Positions 30,194-40,130 of a stretch of DNA of 64,000 bases are shown in pieces. The stretch comes from an uncultured Salinisphaerales bacterium. Lineage in GTDB: Bacteria > Pseudomonadota > Gammaproteobacteria > Nevskiales > CAJXLF01. The notes below the pieces were generated by a model. It made no database searches, had not been told where the DNA came from, and saw only the letters and a list, made by a program, of their open reading frames with translations. Where the stretch lies: contig CAJXLF010000004.1 in NCBI GenBank assembly GCA_913055805.1, positions 124,001-188,000 on the forward strand. The letters run 5' to 3'. The first letter of the stretch is position 1. Each line of letters opens with the position of its first letter. Both the position numbers and the translations under genes were made by a program.

Positions 30194-31924
30194 ATGGAAA
30201 ACCGACGTTTTGTCCTGCTCTGCGTAATGGGCGTTCTGCTGTTTATGCTGTATCGCGCCTGGCAGGAAGACTACGGTCCAAAACCCGAAGATCAATATAA
30301 ACAGGCGTCCGTCCCCACCCAGGTGCAAACCAGCCTGGACGAGGACCAGCCACCTGCGCAACAGGCAAAAGGCGATGTTCCCAGTATTGAAGCCGCGCCT
30401 TCACGTGAAGCAGCGGTGGCCGAAAAACAACAGATAAGCGAGCCAGCCGGAGGTGACATCATCAAGCTGCGCACCGACCGGCTGTATGTGGAGATTGATA
30501 CAGCCGGTGGCGTACTGCGTCAGGTTCAGCTGCTGGGTATACCGGTTTCCAAGGATGCGCCCGGGCAGGATTTGCATCTGCTGAACAACAGCCTGCCTAA
30601 TTACTTTATTGCCCAGAGCGGGCTGGTGGCGCGTGATGCCGAAGCGCCGGACCATCGCAGTCTGTTCGAGGCGGCGCGCTCTGAATATACGCTGGCCAAG
30701 GATGCCGACAGTCTTGAAGTGCGTCTGGACTGGAAGCAGGGTCAGCGCACGGTCACCAAGGTTTATGGCTTCAAGCGCAACAGTTATGAAATAGACCTCA
30801 AATATGAAGTGCACAACGGCGATGCCGAACCCTGGGTGTTGAGCCCCTACCTGCGCTACTGGCGCACAGCCTATTCCGAAGCCGAGGAACCGCCTTTTAT
30901 CCAGAGTTTCTTCGGCATCGGCTGGTATGAGCAGAAACCGGACGATGGCGGTTATCGATATACCAAGCTGGATTTCGACGATCTGGAAGACGAGAAGTTA
31001 TCCGTGCAGCAGACCGGCGGCTGGCTGGCCATGCAACAACATTATTTCCTGGCCGCGGTAGTGCCGCCGGAAGACCAGACGCATAGCTATTTCGCGCAGC
31101 CCAAGCGTATTGAAAACGGCATGGGTCAGGCACAGGGCTATGCGGCCGGCTACATCGGCCAGCAGGAAACCCTGGAACCCGGCGGCAGTCATGTTTTCAA
31201 CAGTCGCCTGTTTATCGGTCCGATGTTGCAGGGCAAGCTCGATGATGTTGCGCCAGGTCTGGAACTGGCCATTGACTACGGCATTCTCACCTTGCTGGCC
31301 GAACCGTTGTTCTGGGTGCTGGACAAGTTGCATGGCTTAACCGGCAACTGGGGCTTTGCCATTATTCTGCTGACCCTGATCATCAAGCTGGCGTTCTTCA
31401 AACTGTCCGAGCATCAGTACCGCGCCATGGCGCGCATGCGTAAATTCACGCCGCGCATCCAGTCCATCAAGGAACGCTACGCCGACGACCGCGAAGGCAT
31501 GCAGAAGGCCATGATGGATTTGTATAAGAAGGAAGGCTTCAACCCGCTTGGGGGTTGCTGGCCCATGCTGGTACAGATTCCGGTATTCATTGCCCTGTAC
31601 TGGGTGTTGTTGCAGAGTGTGGAACTGCGTCAGGCCGATTTCGCATTGTGGCTGAACGATCTGTCAGCACCTGATCCCTATTATGTGCTGCCGGTGATGT
31701 TCGGTGTATCGATGTGGCTGCAGCAGAAACTGTCCGGCACGGCCATGACCATGGACCCGATGCAGCAGCGCATGATGACCATCATGCCGATTGCCCTGAC
31801 CGGTTTCTTTGCCTTCTTCCCGGCTGGTCTGGTGCTGTACTGGCTGGTAAGCAATGTCATCGGTATCGCCCAGCAGTGGGTGATTACACGCCGCATGGAC
31901 AAGGAAGACGCCCCGTCAAAATAG
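30194..31924 (+). CDS. yidC: Membrane protein insertase YidC
   Basis: 576-residue gram-negative-type YidC. It has an N-terminal transmembrane anchor (FVLLCVMGVLLFMLYRAW), a large periplasmic beta domain (about residues 60-345) and a conserved C-terminal insertase region with GNWGFAIILLTLIIKLAFF, KYR-like HQYRAMARMRKFTPRIQ, NPLGGCWPMLVQIPVFIALYWVLL and NVIGIAQQWVI. It inserts proteins alone or with SecYEG. mnmE follows after a REP-like repeat. Confidence 0.98.
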   Translation: MENRRFVLLCVMGVLLFMLYRAWQEDYGPKPEDQYKQASVPTQVQTSLDEDQPPAQQAKGDVPSIEAAPSREAAVAEKQQISEPAGGDIIKLRTDRLYVEIDTAGGVLRQVQLLGIPVSKDAPGQDLHLLNNSLPNYFIAQSGLVARDAEAPDHRSLFEAARSEYTLAKDADSLEVRLDWKQGQRTVTKVYGFKRNSYEIDLKYEVHNGDAEPWVLSPYLRYWRTAYSEAEEPPFIQSFFGIGWYEQKPDDGGYRYTKLDFDDLEDEKLSVQQTGGWLAMQQHYFLAAVVPPEDQTHSYFAQPKRIENGMGQAQGYAAGYIGQQETLEPGGSHVFNSRLFIGPMLQGKLDDVAPGLELAIDYGILTLLAEPLFWVLDKLHGLTGNWGFAIILLTLIIKLAFFKLSEHQYRAMARMRKFTPRIQSIKERYADDREGMQKAMMDLYKKEGFNPLGGCWPMLVQIPVFIALYWVLLQSVELRQADFALWLNDLSAPDPYYVLPVMFGVSMWLQQKLSGTAMTMDPMQQRMMTIMPIALTGFFAFFPAGLVLYWLVSNVIGIAQQWVITRRMDKEDAPSK

Positions 31925-31943
31925 GCGGATACAGGGCGTACTT

Positions 31944-32029
31944 GTCATTACGGCCGAAGCGCAGCAATCTCCATCAATAATCAATCATCAGGAGATAGCG
32001 GCGTTACCTCAAACGCGGCGCGTAATGAC
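31944..32029. repeat. REP-like palindrome, family A copy 1
   Basis: Imperfect inverted repeat between yidC and mnmE. The outer left arm GTCATTACG (31944-31952) and the right arm CGTAATGAC (32021-32029) match exactly; inner ends AATCTCC and GGAGATA also pair. The interior is less regular. It shares the GTCATT-CG...GAAGC...CAATC pattern with the element at 37837. Confidence 0.6.
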
Positions 32030-32038
32030 CGGGCACTT

Positions 32039-33391
32039 ATGACAGCAGTCACCGAAACCATAGCCGCCATCGCTACGCCTCCGGGTCGCGGCGGGGTGGG
32101 CATCATCCGTGTATCGGGAGCTGACGTTCCTCGCATCGCCACGCAGCTGGTGGGTAAATTGCCGGAACCACGGCGCGCCCGCCTGGCAGACTTTTGCTCG
32201 GCTGATGGAGCAATCATCGACCACGGTTTGACACTGTATTTTCCCGAGCCGCATTCCTTCACCGGCGAACATGTAATCGAGCTGCAGGCGCATGGTGGCC
32301 CCGTCATTCTCGACCAGCTACTGGAAAGGGTCTGTGAACTGGGCGCCCGCCTGGCGCGTCCCGGTGAATTCACCGAACGTGCCTTTCTCAATGACAAGCT
32401 GGATCTTGCTCAGGCAGAAGCCGTTGCAGACCTGATCGATGCCGGCACGCGAGAGGCCGCGCGCGCCGCCCTGCATTCTCTGGACGGGGCTTTCTCCGAC
32501 CGGATTCATGCCCTGGTCGAGGCGCTCACCGAACTGCGGGTTTATGTCGAAGCCTCGATCGATTTTCCTGAGGAAGAAATCGATTTTCTGGCCGACGGTG
32601 TGGTGCAGAAAAATTTGGCGCATCTGCAGGAGCAGTTGTCCGCCATCCTTGCCCAGGCGCGCCAGGGCGCCCTGCTTCGGGAAGGCGTTACGGTGGTTCT
32701 GGCCGGCGTACCCAATGTTGGCAAATCGAGTTTGCTTAATTGTCTGGCCGGCCGGGAAGCAGCCATTGTTACCGATATTCCCGGCACAACCCGTGATGTA
32801 TTGCGTGAGCATCTGGCCATCGACGGCCTGCCTCTGCATATCATTGATACGGCCGGTCTGCGGGACTCGGATGATCCGGTGGAAACCGAAGGCGTGCGCC
32901 GCGCCCGCGCCGAACTGGAGCGGGCGGATCATGCCCTGCTGCTGGTGGACGATCGCATGGGGGTGGATGCCGAAGCCCGGGTCCTGCTGGAAAGTCTGCC
33001 GGCGGAACTGGCTCTGACGGTGGTTCGCAACAAATGCGACCTTTCCGGCCGGGAGGCCGGCAAACGGCTGGTGGAGGGTGTGACCGAAATCACCCTGTCG
33101 GCCAAAACCGGCGCCGGACTCGAATCACTGCGCGAACATCTCAAGAACATCATGGGCTATCAGGCTGCAGAAGCGGGCGGGTTTGTTGCACGTCGCCGTC
33201 ATCTGGATGCGCTGCGCAGGGCCGAAACCTGTCTGGCCGAAGGCACGCGTCAACTGATCGAATTCCGCGCCGGTGAACTGTTGGCGGAAGAACTGAAAGC
33301 CGCCCAGGACGCACTCGGCGAGATCACCGGGGCCGTCAGCAGCGAAGATCTGCTGGGTGAAATCTTCTCCAGCTTCTGTATCGGCAAATAG
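32039..33391 (+). CDS. mnmE: tRNA modification GTPase MnmE
   Basis: 450-residue GTPase that with MnmG makes cmnm5U34 in tRNA. N-terminal tetrahydrofolate domain starts [22 protein letters not shown]. The G domain has [27 protein letters not shown] and NKCD. The C-terminal motif FCIGK is intact. ATG 32039 is adjacent to a repeat and lacks a strong ribosome site. Confidence 0.98.
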   Translation: MTAVTETIAAIATPPGRGGVGIIRVSGADVPRIATQLVGKLPEPRRARLADFCSADGAIIDHGLTLYFPEPHSFTGEHVIELQAHGGPVILDQLLERVCELGARLARPGEFTERAFLNDKLDLAQAEAVADLIDAGTREAARAALHSLDGAFSDRIHALVEALTELRVYVEASIDFPEEEIDFLADGVVQKNLAHLQEQLSAILAQARQGALLREGVTVVLAGVPNVGKSSLLNCLAGREAAIVTDIPGTTRDVLREHLAIDGLPLHIIDTAGLRDSDDPVETEGVRRARAELERADHALLLVDDRMGVDAEARVLLESLPAELALTVVRNKCDLSGREAGKRLVEGVTEITLSAKTGAGLESLREHLKNIMGYQAAEAGGFVARRRHLDALRRAETCLAEGTRQLIEFRAGELLAEELKAAQDALGEITGAVSSEDLLGEIFSSFCIGK

Positions 33392-33434
33392 CTTAACGCC
33401 GGCGTGTAAGGGTAATGACCATTCCCTGCCGTAT

Positions 33435-33464
33435 TTGGGAACTCATACATACGGCTCATATAAT
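33435..33464 (+). promoter_or_regulatory. Candidate sigma-70 promoter for aceE
   Basis: TTGGGA (33435-33440) and TATAAT (33459-33464) are separated by 18 bp, upstream of aceE ATG 33540. The -10 is perfect and the -35 is weak. Confidence 0.5.
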
Positions 33465-33539
33465 CCACCCGCCATATATATAAGATAGGCTGTATTGAAG
33501 CAGCGCTCGTCGGCTTGGCCAACGACCAAAGGATCACAG

Positions 33540-36212
33540 ATGGCGGACACGCAATCGCAGCGACAGGATGCCGATCCTGTCGAGACGCAGGAATGGCTCG
33601 AGGCCATTGATGCAGTCATTGAGCGGGAAGGCCCCGAACGGGCGCATTTTCTGCTCGAAGCCCTGATTGACAAATCACGTCGGTCCGGGGCCTATATACC
33701 CTTTTCCCCGAACACGGCCTACCTGAATTCCATTCCGCCGGAAGCTGAGGTGCCCTCGCCGGGCGACCACGCACTGGAATGGAAAATCCGTTCGCTGATT
33801 CGCTGGAATGCCATGGCCATGGTGATCCAGGCCAATCGCGACCATGCCGGCATTGGCGGACATATCGCCAGCTTCGGTTCTTCGGCCACGCTGTACGATG
33901 TCGGCTTCAACCACTTCTTCAAGGGGCCGGATCATCCCAGCGGCGGTGACCTGGTCTACATCCAGGGCCATGTAGCGCCGGGCATCTATGCCCGTTCCTA
34001 CTTGGAAGGACGCCTGAGCGAAGAACAGCTGCACAATTTCCGTTCCGAAACCGGCGGCAAAGGACTCTCTTCCTACCCGCATCCCTGGTTGATGCCGGAC
34101 TACTGGCAGTTCGCCACCGTGAGCATGGGTCTGGGCCCGATCATGGCGATTTACCAGGCCCGCATGATGAAGTACCTGCACAACCGCGGCCTGTCCGACA
34201 TGAAGGACCGCAAGGTCTGGTGCTTCTGCGGCGACGGCGAAATGGACGAGCCCGAATCCCTGGGTGCGATTGATATCGCCGCGCGCGAAAAACTCGACAA
34301 CCTGGTGTTCGTCATCAACTGCAATCTGCAGCGGCTAGACGGGCCGGTGCGCGGCGATGGCAAGATCATCCAGGAACTGGAAGGTGTGTTTCGCGGCGCC
34401 GGCTGGAACGTCATCAAGGTCATCTGGGGTTCGCTATGGGATCCGCTGATTGCCCAGGATCAGAAAGGCGTGCTGCAGAAACTCATGGACGAAACCGTCG
34501 ATGGCGAGTACCAGAACTGCAAGGCCAAGGGCGGCGCCTATACCCGCGAAAGTTTCTTCGGCAAGTATCCGGAAACGGCACGCCTGGTCGAGCGCCTGTC
34601 GGACGAAGACGTGGCGCGCCTCAATCGCGGCGGTCACGATCCACACAAGATTTACGCGGCCTATCACCGCGCCGTGAACCAGGCCGACGGCCGCCCCACG
34701 GTAATCCTGGCCAAGACGGTCAAGGGCTACGGCATGGGCGAGGCCGGTGAAGGCCAGAACATCACCCATCAGCAGAAGAAAATGGGCGAAAAGGCGTTGC
34801 GCGATTTCCGCGACCGCTTTGAAATTCCGATCTCGGATGAAGACATCAGCGCTGTACCCTTCTACCGGCCGGCCGAGGATTCCGAGGAAATCAAATATCT
34901 CAAGCAGCGGCGTGAAGAGCTGGGCGGCCCCCTGCCGGCGCGCCGGCCCAGCACCGAGAAGCTGGAGATCCCGGAACTGGAAGATTTCAAGGCCCTGCTG
35001 GAAGGCACCGGCGACCGCGAAATTTCCACCACCATGGCCTTCGTGCGCATCCTGCAAACCTGTTTGCGGGACAAGAAAATCGGCTCACGCGTGGTGCCCA
35101 TCGTGCCCGATGAGGCCCGTACCTTTGGTATGGAAGGCCTGTTCCGGCAGTACGGCATCTATTCGGTGGTCGGTCAGTTATATGAGCCGCAGGATGCCGA
35201 TCAACTGGCCTATTATCGCGAAGACATCAAGGGTCAGATTCTGGAAGAAGGTATTACCGAAGCCGGCTCCATGTCGTCCTGGGTTGCCGCGGGCACCAGC
35301 TATGCCAACCATGGCGTGGCGCTGATCCCCTTCTATATTTTCTATTCCATGTTCGGCTACCAGCGCATCGGCGACCTGGCCTGGGCGGCCGGCGACATGC
35401 GTACCCGTGGCTTCCTCATCGGCGGCACTGCCGGCCGTACCACGCTGAATGGCGAAGGCCTGCAGCATGAAGACGGCCACAGCCACATCATTGCCGACAC
35501 CGTGCCCAACTGCGTGGCCTACGACGCCACTTTCGCCTACGAGCTGGCGGTCATCATCCAGGACGGCATGCGCCGCATGTATGACGACCACGAAGACATT
35601 TATTACTACATCACGGTCGAAAACGAGAATTACGTACACCCGGCCATGCCCGAGGGCGTGGAAGACGGCATTCGCCGTGGCATGTACCTGTTTTCCGAAG
35701 CAGACAAAAAAGCCAAGAAGAAAGTACAGCTGCTTGGCTGTGGTTCCATTTTCCGCGAAGTCCTCGCCGCGGCAGAACTGCTGAAAAACGATTGGGACGT
35801 GGAGGCCGATGTCTGGAGCGTACCCGGCTTTTCCGTACTGCGGCGCGACGGCCAAGATGTGGAACGCTGGAACATGCGTCACCCCGAAGCAGAACCGCGT
35901 CAGTCCTATGTCGAACAATGCCTGGCTGACCGCGACGGTCCGGTGATTGCAGCGACTGATTACATGCGCGCCTACGCCGACATGATCCGGCCTTATGTGA
36001 AGGCGCCCTATTACGTTCTCGGCACCGACGGATTCGGTCGCTCGGATACCCGTGAAAACCTGCGTCATTTCTTCGAAGTCGACCGCCGCTGGATTACGCT
36101 CAAGGCGCTGACGGCCCTGGCCGACGCCGGCCAGATCGAGCGCAAGCAGCTGAAGGAAGCCATCGACAAGTATGGATTGAACGGCGACAAGCCCAATCCC
36201 TGGCAGGTGTAA
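33540..36212 (+). CDS. aceE: Pyruvate dehydrogenase E1, homodimeric type
   Basis: 890-residue ThDP-dependent decarboxylase of the pyruvate dehydrogenase complex. The ThDP motif runs GDGEMDEPES...VFVINCN (about residues 231-262). GGHIASFGSSATLYD, HFLIGGTAGRTTLNGEGLQHEDGHS-like and SWVAAGTSYANHG segments match E. coli AceE, which has a similar length (887). ATG 33540 has AAAGGA upstream. aceF starts 2 bp after its stop. It supplies acetyl-CoA together with AceF and LpdA. Confidence 0.97.
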   Translation: MADTQSQRQDADPVETQEWLEAIDAVIEREGPERAHFLLEALIDKSRRSGAYIPFSPNTAYLNSIPPEAEVPSPGDHALEWKIRSLIRWNAMAMVIQANRDHAGIGGHIASFGSSATLYDVGFNHFFKGPDHPSGGDLVYIQGHVAPGIYARSYLEGRLSEEQLHNFRSETGGKGLSSYPHPWLMPDYWQFATVSMGLGPIMAIYQARMMKYLHNRGLSDMKDRKVWCFCGDGEMDEPESLGAIDIAAREKLDNLVFVINCNLQRLDGPVRGDGKIIQELEGVFRGAGWNVIKVIWGSLWDPLIAQDQKGVLQKLMDETVDGEYQNCKAKGGAYTRESFFGKYPETARLVERLSDEDVARLNRGGHDPHKIYAAYHRAVNQADGRPTVILAKTVKGYGMGEAGEGQNITHQQKKMGEKALRDFRDRFEIPISDEDISAVPFYRPAEDSEEIKYLKQRREELGGPLPARRPSTEKLEIPELEDFKALLEGTGDREISTTMAFVRILQTCLRDKKIGSRVVPIVPDEARTFGMEGLFRQYGIYSVVGQLYEPQDADQLAYYREDIKGQILEEGITEAGSMSSWVAAGTSYANHGVALIPFYIFYSMFGYQRIGDLAWAAGDMRTRGFLIGGTAGRTTLNGEGLQHEDGHSHIIADTVPNCVAYDATFAYELAVIIQDGMRRMYDDHEDIYYYITVENENYVHPAMPEGVEDGIRRGMYLFSEADKKAKKKVQLLGCGSIFREVLAAAELLKNDWDVEADVWSVPGFSVLRRDGQDVERWNMRHPEAEPRQSYVEQCLADRDGPVIAATDYMRAYADMIRPYVKAPYYVLGTDGFGRSDTRENLRHFFEVDRRWITLKALTALADAGQIERKQLKEAIDKYGLNGDKPNPWQV

Positions 36213-36214
36213 TC

Positions 36215-37828
36215 ATGGCCAGCATAGAAGTCAAAGTTCCCGACATTGGCGATTTCGACGCCGTCGAAATCATCGAGGTGCTGGTGGCCGAAGGCGATCG
36301 GGTTGAAACCGAGGCCTCGCTGATTACGCTGGAATCGGACAAGGCCACCATGGACGTACCGGCACCCGAGGCCGGGGTGGTGAAATCGCTCAGGGTCAAG
36401 GCCGGCGACAAGGTTTCCGAAGGCGACCTTATCCTGGAACTGGAACTTGAGGCGGCAGACGCGGGTGCGCCTGCTGATGAACAGGCCGAACCAGAGGCAT
36501 CTCCCGAAACAACAACCCCCGAAGAAGCACCTGCAGCGCCGCCGGCGCCTGCCGCCGCCAGCAGCAGCGAAATAGAAGTGGATGTGCCGGATATCGGTGA
36601 CTTCGAATCGGTGGAAATCATCGAGGTGCTGGTCGCCGAAGGCGATATGGTGGATGCCGAAGCCTCGCTGATTACGCTGGAGTCCGACAAGGCCACCATG
36701 GATGTGCCGGCGCCGGTGGCCGGCAAGGTGAAGTCGCTCAAGGTCAAGGCCGGCGACAAGGTCTCCGAAGGCGACCTTATCCTGGTGCTGGAAAGTGGCA
36801 GCGCGGAGGCCGAAGACGCTGGCCCGCCGCCTGCGCCATCACCTGCTCCCGTCAGTGCCGAGCCGGCAGCCAAAGCCGAGCCCGCACCGCCGCCCGCACA
36901 AAGCGCGCGTCTGGATGAAACGGCCTTTTCCAAAGTGCATGCCTCGCCCTCGGTGCGGCGTTATGCCCGCGAACATGGTGTGGACCTTGGCCGGGTCAAG
37001 GGCAGCGGTCCCAAGGACCGCATTCTCAAGGAAGATGTCCGGCTCTATATAAAGGGCGTCATGTCAGCGCCGGTGCAGACCGCCGGTGGCACCGGCTTGC
37101 CGCAAATGCCGGCCGTGGATTTCTCCAAGTTCGGTGACACCGAGACCATGCCGCTGCCGCGTATTCGCAAGCTGTCGGCGGCCAACCTGCATCGCAACTG
37201 GGTCATCGTGCCGCATGTCACGCAGTTCGACGAAGCCGATATCACCGAGCTGGAAGACTTCCGCAAGGAGAGCAAGGGCGACGCGGAAAAGGAAGGTATC
37301 AAGCTCACCATGCTCGCCTTCCTGTTGAAAGTCAGCGCCAATACCCTGCTGGAATTCCCCGAACTCAACAGTTCGCTGGCACCGGACGGCGAAAACCTGA
37401 TTCTGAAGAAATACGTCAACGTTGGTGTCGCGGTCGATACCCAGAATGGTCTGGTGGTGCCGGTGATTCGCGACGTCGACAAGAAGGGATTGTTCCAGAT
37501 CGCCCGCGAGCTGGGTGAAGTCAGCACCCGCGCACGCGAAGGCAAGCTGTCAGCGGCCGACATGCAGGGGGGGTGTTTCTCCATCTCCAGCCTCGGCGGT
37601 ATCGGTGGCACCATGTTCACGCCCATCGTGAATGCGCCGGAAGTCGCCATCCTGGGGGTATCGAAGTCGCAGGTGAAACCGGTCTGGAACGGCAAGGAGT
37701 TCGAGCCGCGCCTGATGTTGCCGCTGTCACTGTCCTATGATCACCGCGTTATCGACGGCGCACAGGCAGCACGCATTACCGGTTATCTGGCCGAGCTGTT
37801 GTCGGATATAAGAAGGGCGCTGCTTTAA
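36215..37828 (+). CDS. aceF: Dihydrolipoyl acetyltransferase E2 of PDH, two lipoyl domains
   Basis: 537-residue core acetyltransferase. Two lipoyl domains (about residues 4-80 and 116-192) each carry the lipoylated lysine in LESDKATMDVPAP and are near copies of each other at protein and DNA level. They are joined by Pro/Ala-rich linkers. The E3-binding domain has HASPSVRRYAREHGVDL and GPKDRILKEDV. The catalytic domain ends with SYDHRVIDGAQAARI, containing the HxxxDG motif. E. coli has three lipoyl domains; two is common elsewhere. Confidence 0.97.
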   Translation: MASIEVKVPDIGDFDAVEIIEVLVAEGDRVETEASLITLESDKATMDVPAPEAGVVKSLRVKAGDKVSEGDLILELELEAADAGAPADEQAEPEASPETTTPEEAPAAPPAPAAASSSEIEVDVPDIGDFESVEIIEVLVAEGDMVDAEASLITLESDKATMDVPAPVAGKVKSLKVKAGDKVSEGDLILVLESGSAEAEDAGPPPAPSPAPVSAEPAAKAEPAPPPAQSARLDETAFSKVHASPSVRRYAREHGVDLGRVKGSGPKDRILKEDVRLYIKGVMSAPVQTAGGTGLPQMPAVDFSKFGDTETMPLPRIRKLSAANLHRNWVIVPHVTQFDEADITELEDFRKESKGDAEKEGIKLTMLAFLLKVSANTLLEFPELNSSLAPDGENLILKKYVNVGVAVDTQNGLVVPVIRDVDKKGLFQIARELGEVSTRAREGKLSAADMQGGCFSISSLGGIGGTMFTPIVNAPEVAILGVSKSQVKPVWNGKEFEPRLMLPLSLSYDHRVIDGAQAARITGYLAELLSDIRRALL

Positions 37829-37836
37829 GCTTTCAT

Positions 37837-37905
37837 GTCATCGCGAGCCTGAGGGGCGCGGCGATCTTCAGCCTTATGGGATTGCTTCGCTTCGCTCGCA
37901 ATGAC
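37837..37905. repeat. REP-like palindrome, family A copy 2
   Basis: Downstream of aceF, GTCATCGCGAGC (37837-37848) faces GCTCGCAATGAC (37894-37905), pairing with one mismatch. GGCGATC and GATTGC ends pair more loosely. Related to the element at 31944-32029 and to the widespread GTCATTGCGAGC-type intergenic repeats of proteobacteria. Confidence 0.65.
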
Positions 37906-37912
37906 CGTTTCC

Positions 37913-38533
37913 TTAATCCAGATATTGCCCCATATAGCCCACCGAGACCCGGCAGGCCTCCTCCACGATTTCCGGCGTCATGGCATGCAGTGTGTATTCG
38001 CCGGTGGCGAATACTGCACGCACGATTTCGCAATTGATCAAATACACATCCGGTTCGCGCGGCAGGTCCGGAACATCGTAGGCGTTGCGGAATAATTCGC
38101 GCACGGTGTTGGCGACACGTTGCAGGGTGTTTTCCTGCGCTTCATATAACTGCGGGGTGAGCGAGCCACCCAGCAGGAGCGCGCGGGCACCATGCTCATC
38201 GACATAGTAGTCGGCCACGGAGCGGATCAAATAGCGCAGGGCCGAGCGCCAGTCGGGTGAAACCTTGATATCGAAACCCTGCCGGATCAATTCTTCCACA
38301 TGAGAAAGATGGGTTTCGCCCAGGGTATTGAACAGGGCGTATTTGGTGGGAAAAAATTGATAGACCGTGGCTTTGGGAACTTCGGCGGCTTGCGCCAGCT
38401 TGGGTAGCGAAAACTCATCCACCCGTCCCTCACGCAGCATATCCGCGGCAACTTCCAGCATGTGCTGTACTTTCGCCTTGCTGCGCGCCTGCACCGGACG
38501 GCGTGCGATATATTCGGGTTGTGTCTGTGGCAC
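37913..38533 (-). CDS. TetR family transcriptional regulator
   Basis: About 206 residues. The HTH lies near the N-terminus: VQHMLEVAADMLREGRVDEFSLPKLAQAAEVPKATVYQFFPTKYALF, split here as the TetR_N pattern. GTG 38533 (MPQTQPEYIARRP) is chosen: the longer frame starting at ATG 38590 would begin inside a perfect palindrome that is probably its operator. The C-terminal ligand-binding part (SALRYLIRSVADYYVDEHGARALLLGG) gives no clue to the ligand. Divergent from the DUF1329 gene, which is its likely target besides itself. Confidence 0.88.
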   Translation of the reverse strand: MPQTQPEYIARRPVQARSKAKVQHMLEVAADMLREGRVDEFSLPKLAQAAEVPKATVYQFFPTKYALFNTLGETHLSHVEELIRQGFDIKVSPDWRSALRYLIRSVADYYVDEHGARALLLGGSLTPQLYEAQENTLQRVANTVRELFRNAYDVPDLPREPDVYLINCEIVRAVFATGEYTLHAMTPEIVEEACRVSVGYMGQYLD

Positions 38534-38583
38534 TTGAACCCCAACTCGCTTGACATGTCTTAGCTGGGTGACAACAATGGCAC

Positions 38584-38607
38584 AAAACATGACTCAAGTC
38601 ATGTTTT
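38584..38607. promoter_or_regulatory. Perfect 11-bp-arm palindrome, probable TetR operator
   Basis: AAAACATGACT (38584-38594), centre CA, AGTCATGTTTT (38597-38607): no mismatch in 22 bases. It lies in the 161-bp divergent region between the TetR gene and the DUF1329 gene. A second, smaller inverted repeat (CAGCGG 38629-38634 / CCGCTG 38646-38651) sits in the DUF1329 leader. Confidence 0.75.
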
Positions 38608-38694
38608 TACCTTTGCTGCCAAGAAGAACAGCGGCTACTGTTAGACCGCTGAGTTTGTTTTGCTGTCTAAAAAGTCAGATCTGAGGAGACGGAA

Positions 38695-40056
38695 ATGAAG
38701 TTTTCCCACAAGAGTTTGTTGCTCGCAGCCGGCCTGGTTGCATCCGGCGCGGTGCTCGCCAAAGCACCGCCGGAAGAGATCGCCAAGCTCGGTCTCGAAG
38801 GCACCGAATATACCCCCCTGGGTGCAATCCGCGCCGGCACTGAAGATGGCAAAGTGCCCGCCTGGACGCCGTACACGCCGCATGGGGAAAAGCTGATCAA
38901 GGAAACCCCCTGGCTGGAAGATCGTTACAAGGACGAAAAACCGCTGTTCACCATCACCAAGGCCAACATGGCGGAATATGCCGACCTGCTGTCCGAAGGT
39001 CACAAGCAGATGTTGACGCGCTACGACACCTACAAGATGCACGTCTACCCGAGCCATCGTGATTCTGCCTGGCCCAAACCCATTTACGAGGCCACTATCA
39101 AGAATGCCTCCACGGCCGAACTGGAAGGCGGCGACCCGGACAAGATCCGTAACGCCACCCTTGGCTTCCCGTTCCCGATTCCGACCAGCGGTGCGCATCC
39201 CTGGTGGAACCACCGCCTGAAATGGCGCGGCAACGATGTGGTGCGTTTCAACAACCAGGCCATCGTGCAGCAGAATGGTTCACACCAGATCACCAAGCTG
39301 GTTGAGGAAGTGAAGTTCGTTTATTCGAATCTGGATACTCCGGGTTCCATGAACTCCGGCGAAGACATCTTCCTGTACTACCTGTCGGAAACCATCGCCC
39401 CGCCGCGTAACGCCGGTCAGTTGCTGCTGGCCTGGGAACACGCCGACTACCGTGACGCCTGGCTGTACAACCCCGGCCTGCGCCGCATCCGTCGTGCGCC
39501 TTCGGTGGCCTATGACAATCCCTATGAAGGCACCGACGGTCAGCAGTTCTATGACCAGGTTGACATGGTCAACGGCAAGCTGGACCGCTTCACCTGGAAG
39601 CTGGTCGGACGCAAGCCCATGATCACGCCGAACAACTCCTACAAGATCAACTCCAACACCCTGAAGTACGAGGACATCCTGAGTCCGCATCACATTGATC
39701 AGGAACTGCCGCGTTATGAAATCCATCGTATGTGGGTGGTTGAGGCCAACAACAAACCGGATGTGCGCCATACCTTCAAGAAGAAAGTGATCTACTTCGA
39801 TGAAGACACCTGGACTGCGACGATGCTGGACAACTACGATCATCGTGACCAGTACTACAAGTTCCAGGAAGGTCATCTGGTATGTCTGGAAACCATGCTG
39901 ACCTGCAGCACGGTGCCGGAAATCATCTACGATCTGCAGACCGGCATTTACTTCGCCACGGCCATGATCAACGAAGACAAGCCGAATGACTTCACCGTCA
40001 GCTACGACGAGAAGCACTTCCAGGCTTCTCAGGTGAAGAAACGCACCACGCGTTAA
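38695..40056 (+). CDS. DUF1329 exported protein
   Basis: 453-residue exported protein with signal peptide ending VLA (residue 22). DUF1329 features include LGLEGTEYTPLGAIRAG, PIPTSGAHPWWNHRLKWRG, AWLYNPGLRRIRRAPSVAYDNP and a C-terminal YYKFQEGHLVCLETM. The family is related to LolA/LolB-like lipid-binding folds and in pseudomonads often sits with DUF1302 and MMPL-type exporters; here neither is adjacent. It has a strong ribosome site (CTGAGGAGACGG) and a strong terminator. TetR control is inferred from the divergent palindrome. Confidence 0.9.
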   Translation: MKFSHKSLLLAAGLVASGAVLAKAPPEEIAKLGLEGTEYTPLGAIRAGTEDGKVPAWTPYTPHGEKLIKETPWLEDRYKDEKPLFTITKANMAEYADLLSEGHKQMLTRYDTYKMHVYPSHRDSAWPKPIYEATIKNASTAELEGGDPDKIRNATLGFPFPIPTSGAHPWWNHRLKWRGNDVVRFNNQAIVQQNGSHQITKLVEEVKFVYSNLDTPGSMNSGEDIFLYYLSETIAPPRNAGQLLLAWEHADYRDAWLYNPGLRRIRRAPSVAYDNPYEGTDGQQFYDQVDMVNGKLDRFTWKLVGRKPMITPNNSYKINSNTLKYEDILSPHHIDQELPRYEIHRMWVVEANNKPDVRHTFKKKVIYFDEDTWTATMLDNYDHRDQYYKFQEGHLVCLETMLTCSTVPEIIYDLQTGIYFATAMINEDKPNDFTVSYDEKHFQASQVKKRTTR

Positions 40057-40130
40057 TTTGCGGAAATCCGCGGGCGATTAATCCCCCGCGGTTCAAACCG
40101 TCTCCTCGCTGACATGACAGTCAGCTTGCA

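Noticed and set aside
35178-36068. Long antisense frame over aceE
   Set aside because: Shadow of the real E1 gene; no motif or ribosome site.
38534-38590. Longer TetR start at ATG 38590
   Set aside because: That ATG lies inside the perfect palindrome that is the likely operator; GTG 38533 gives a normal TetR N-terminus.
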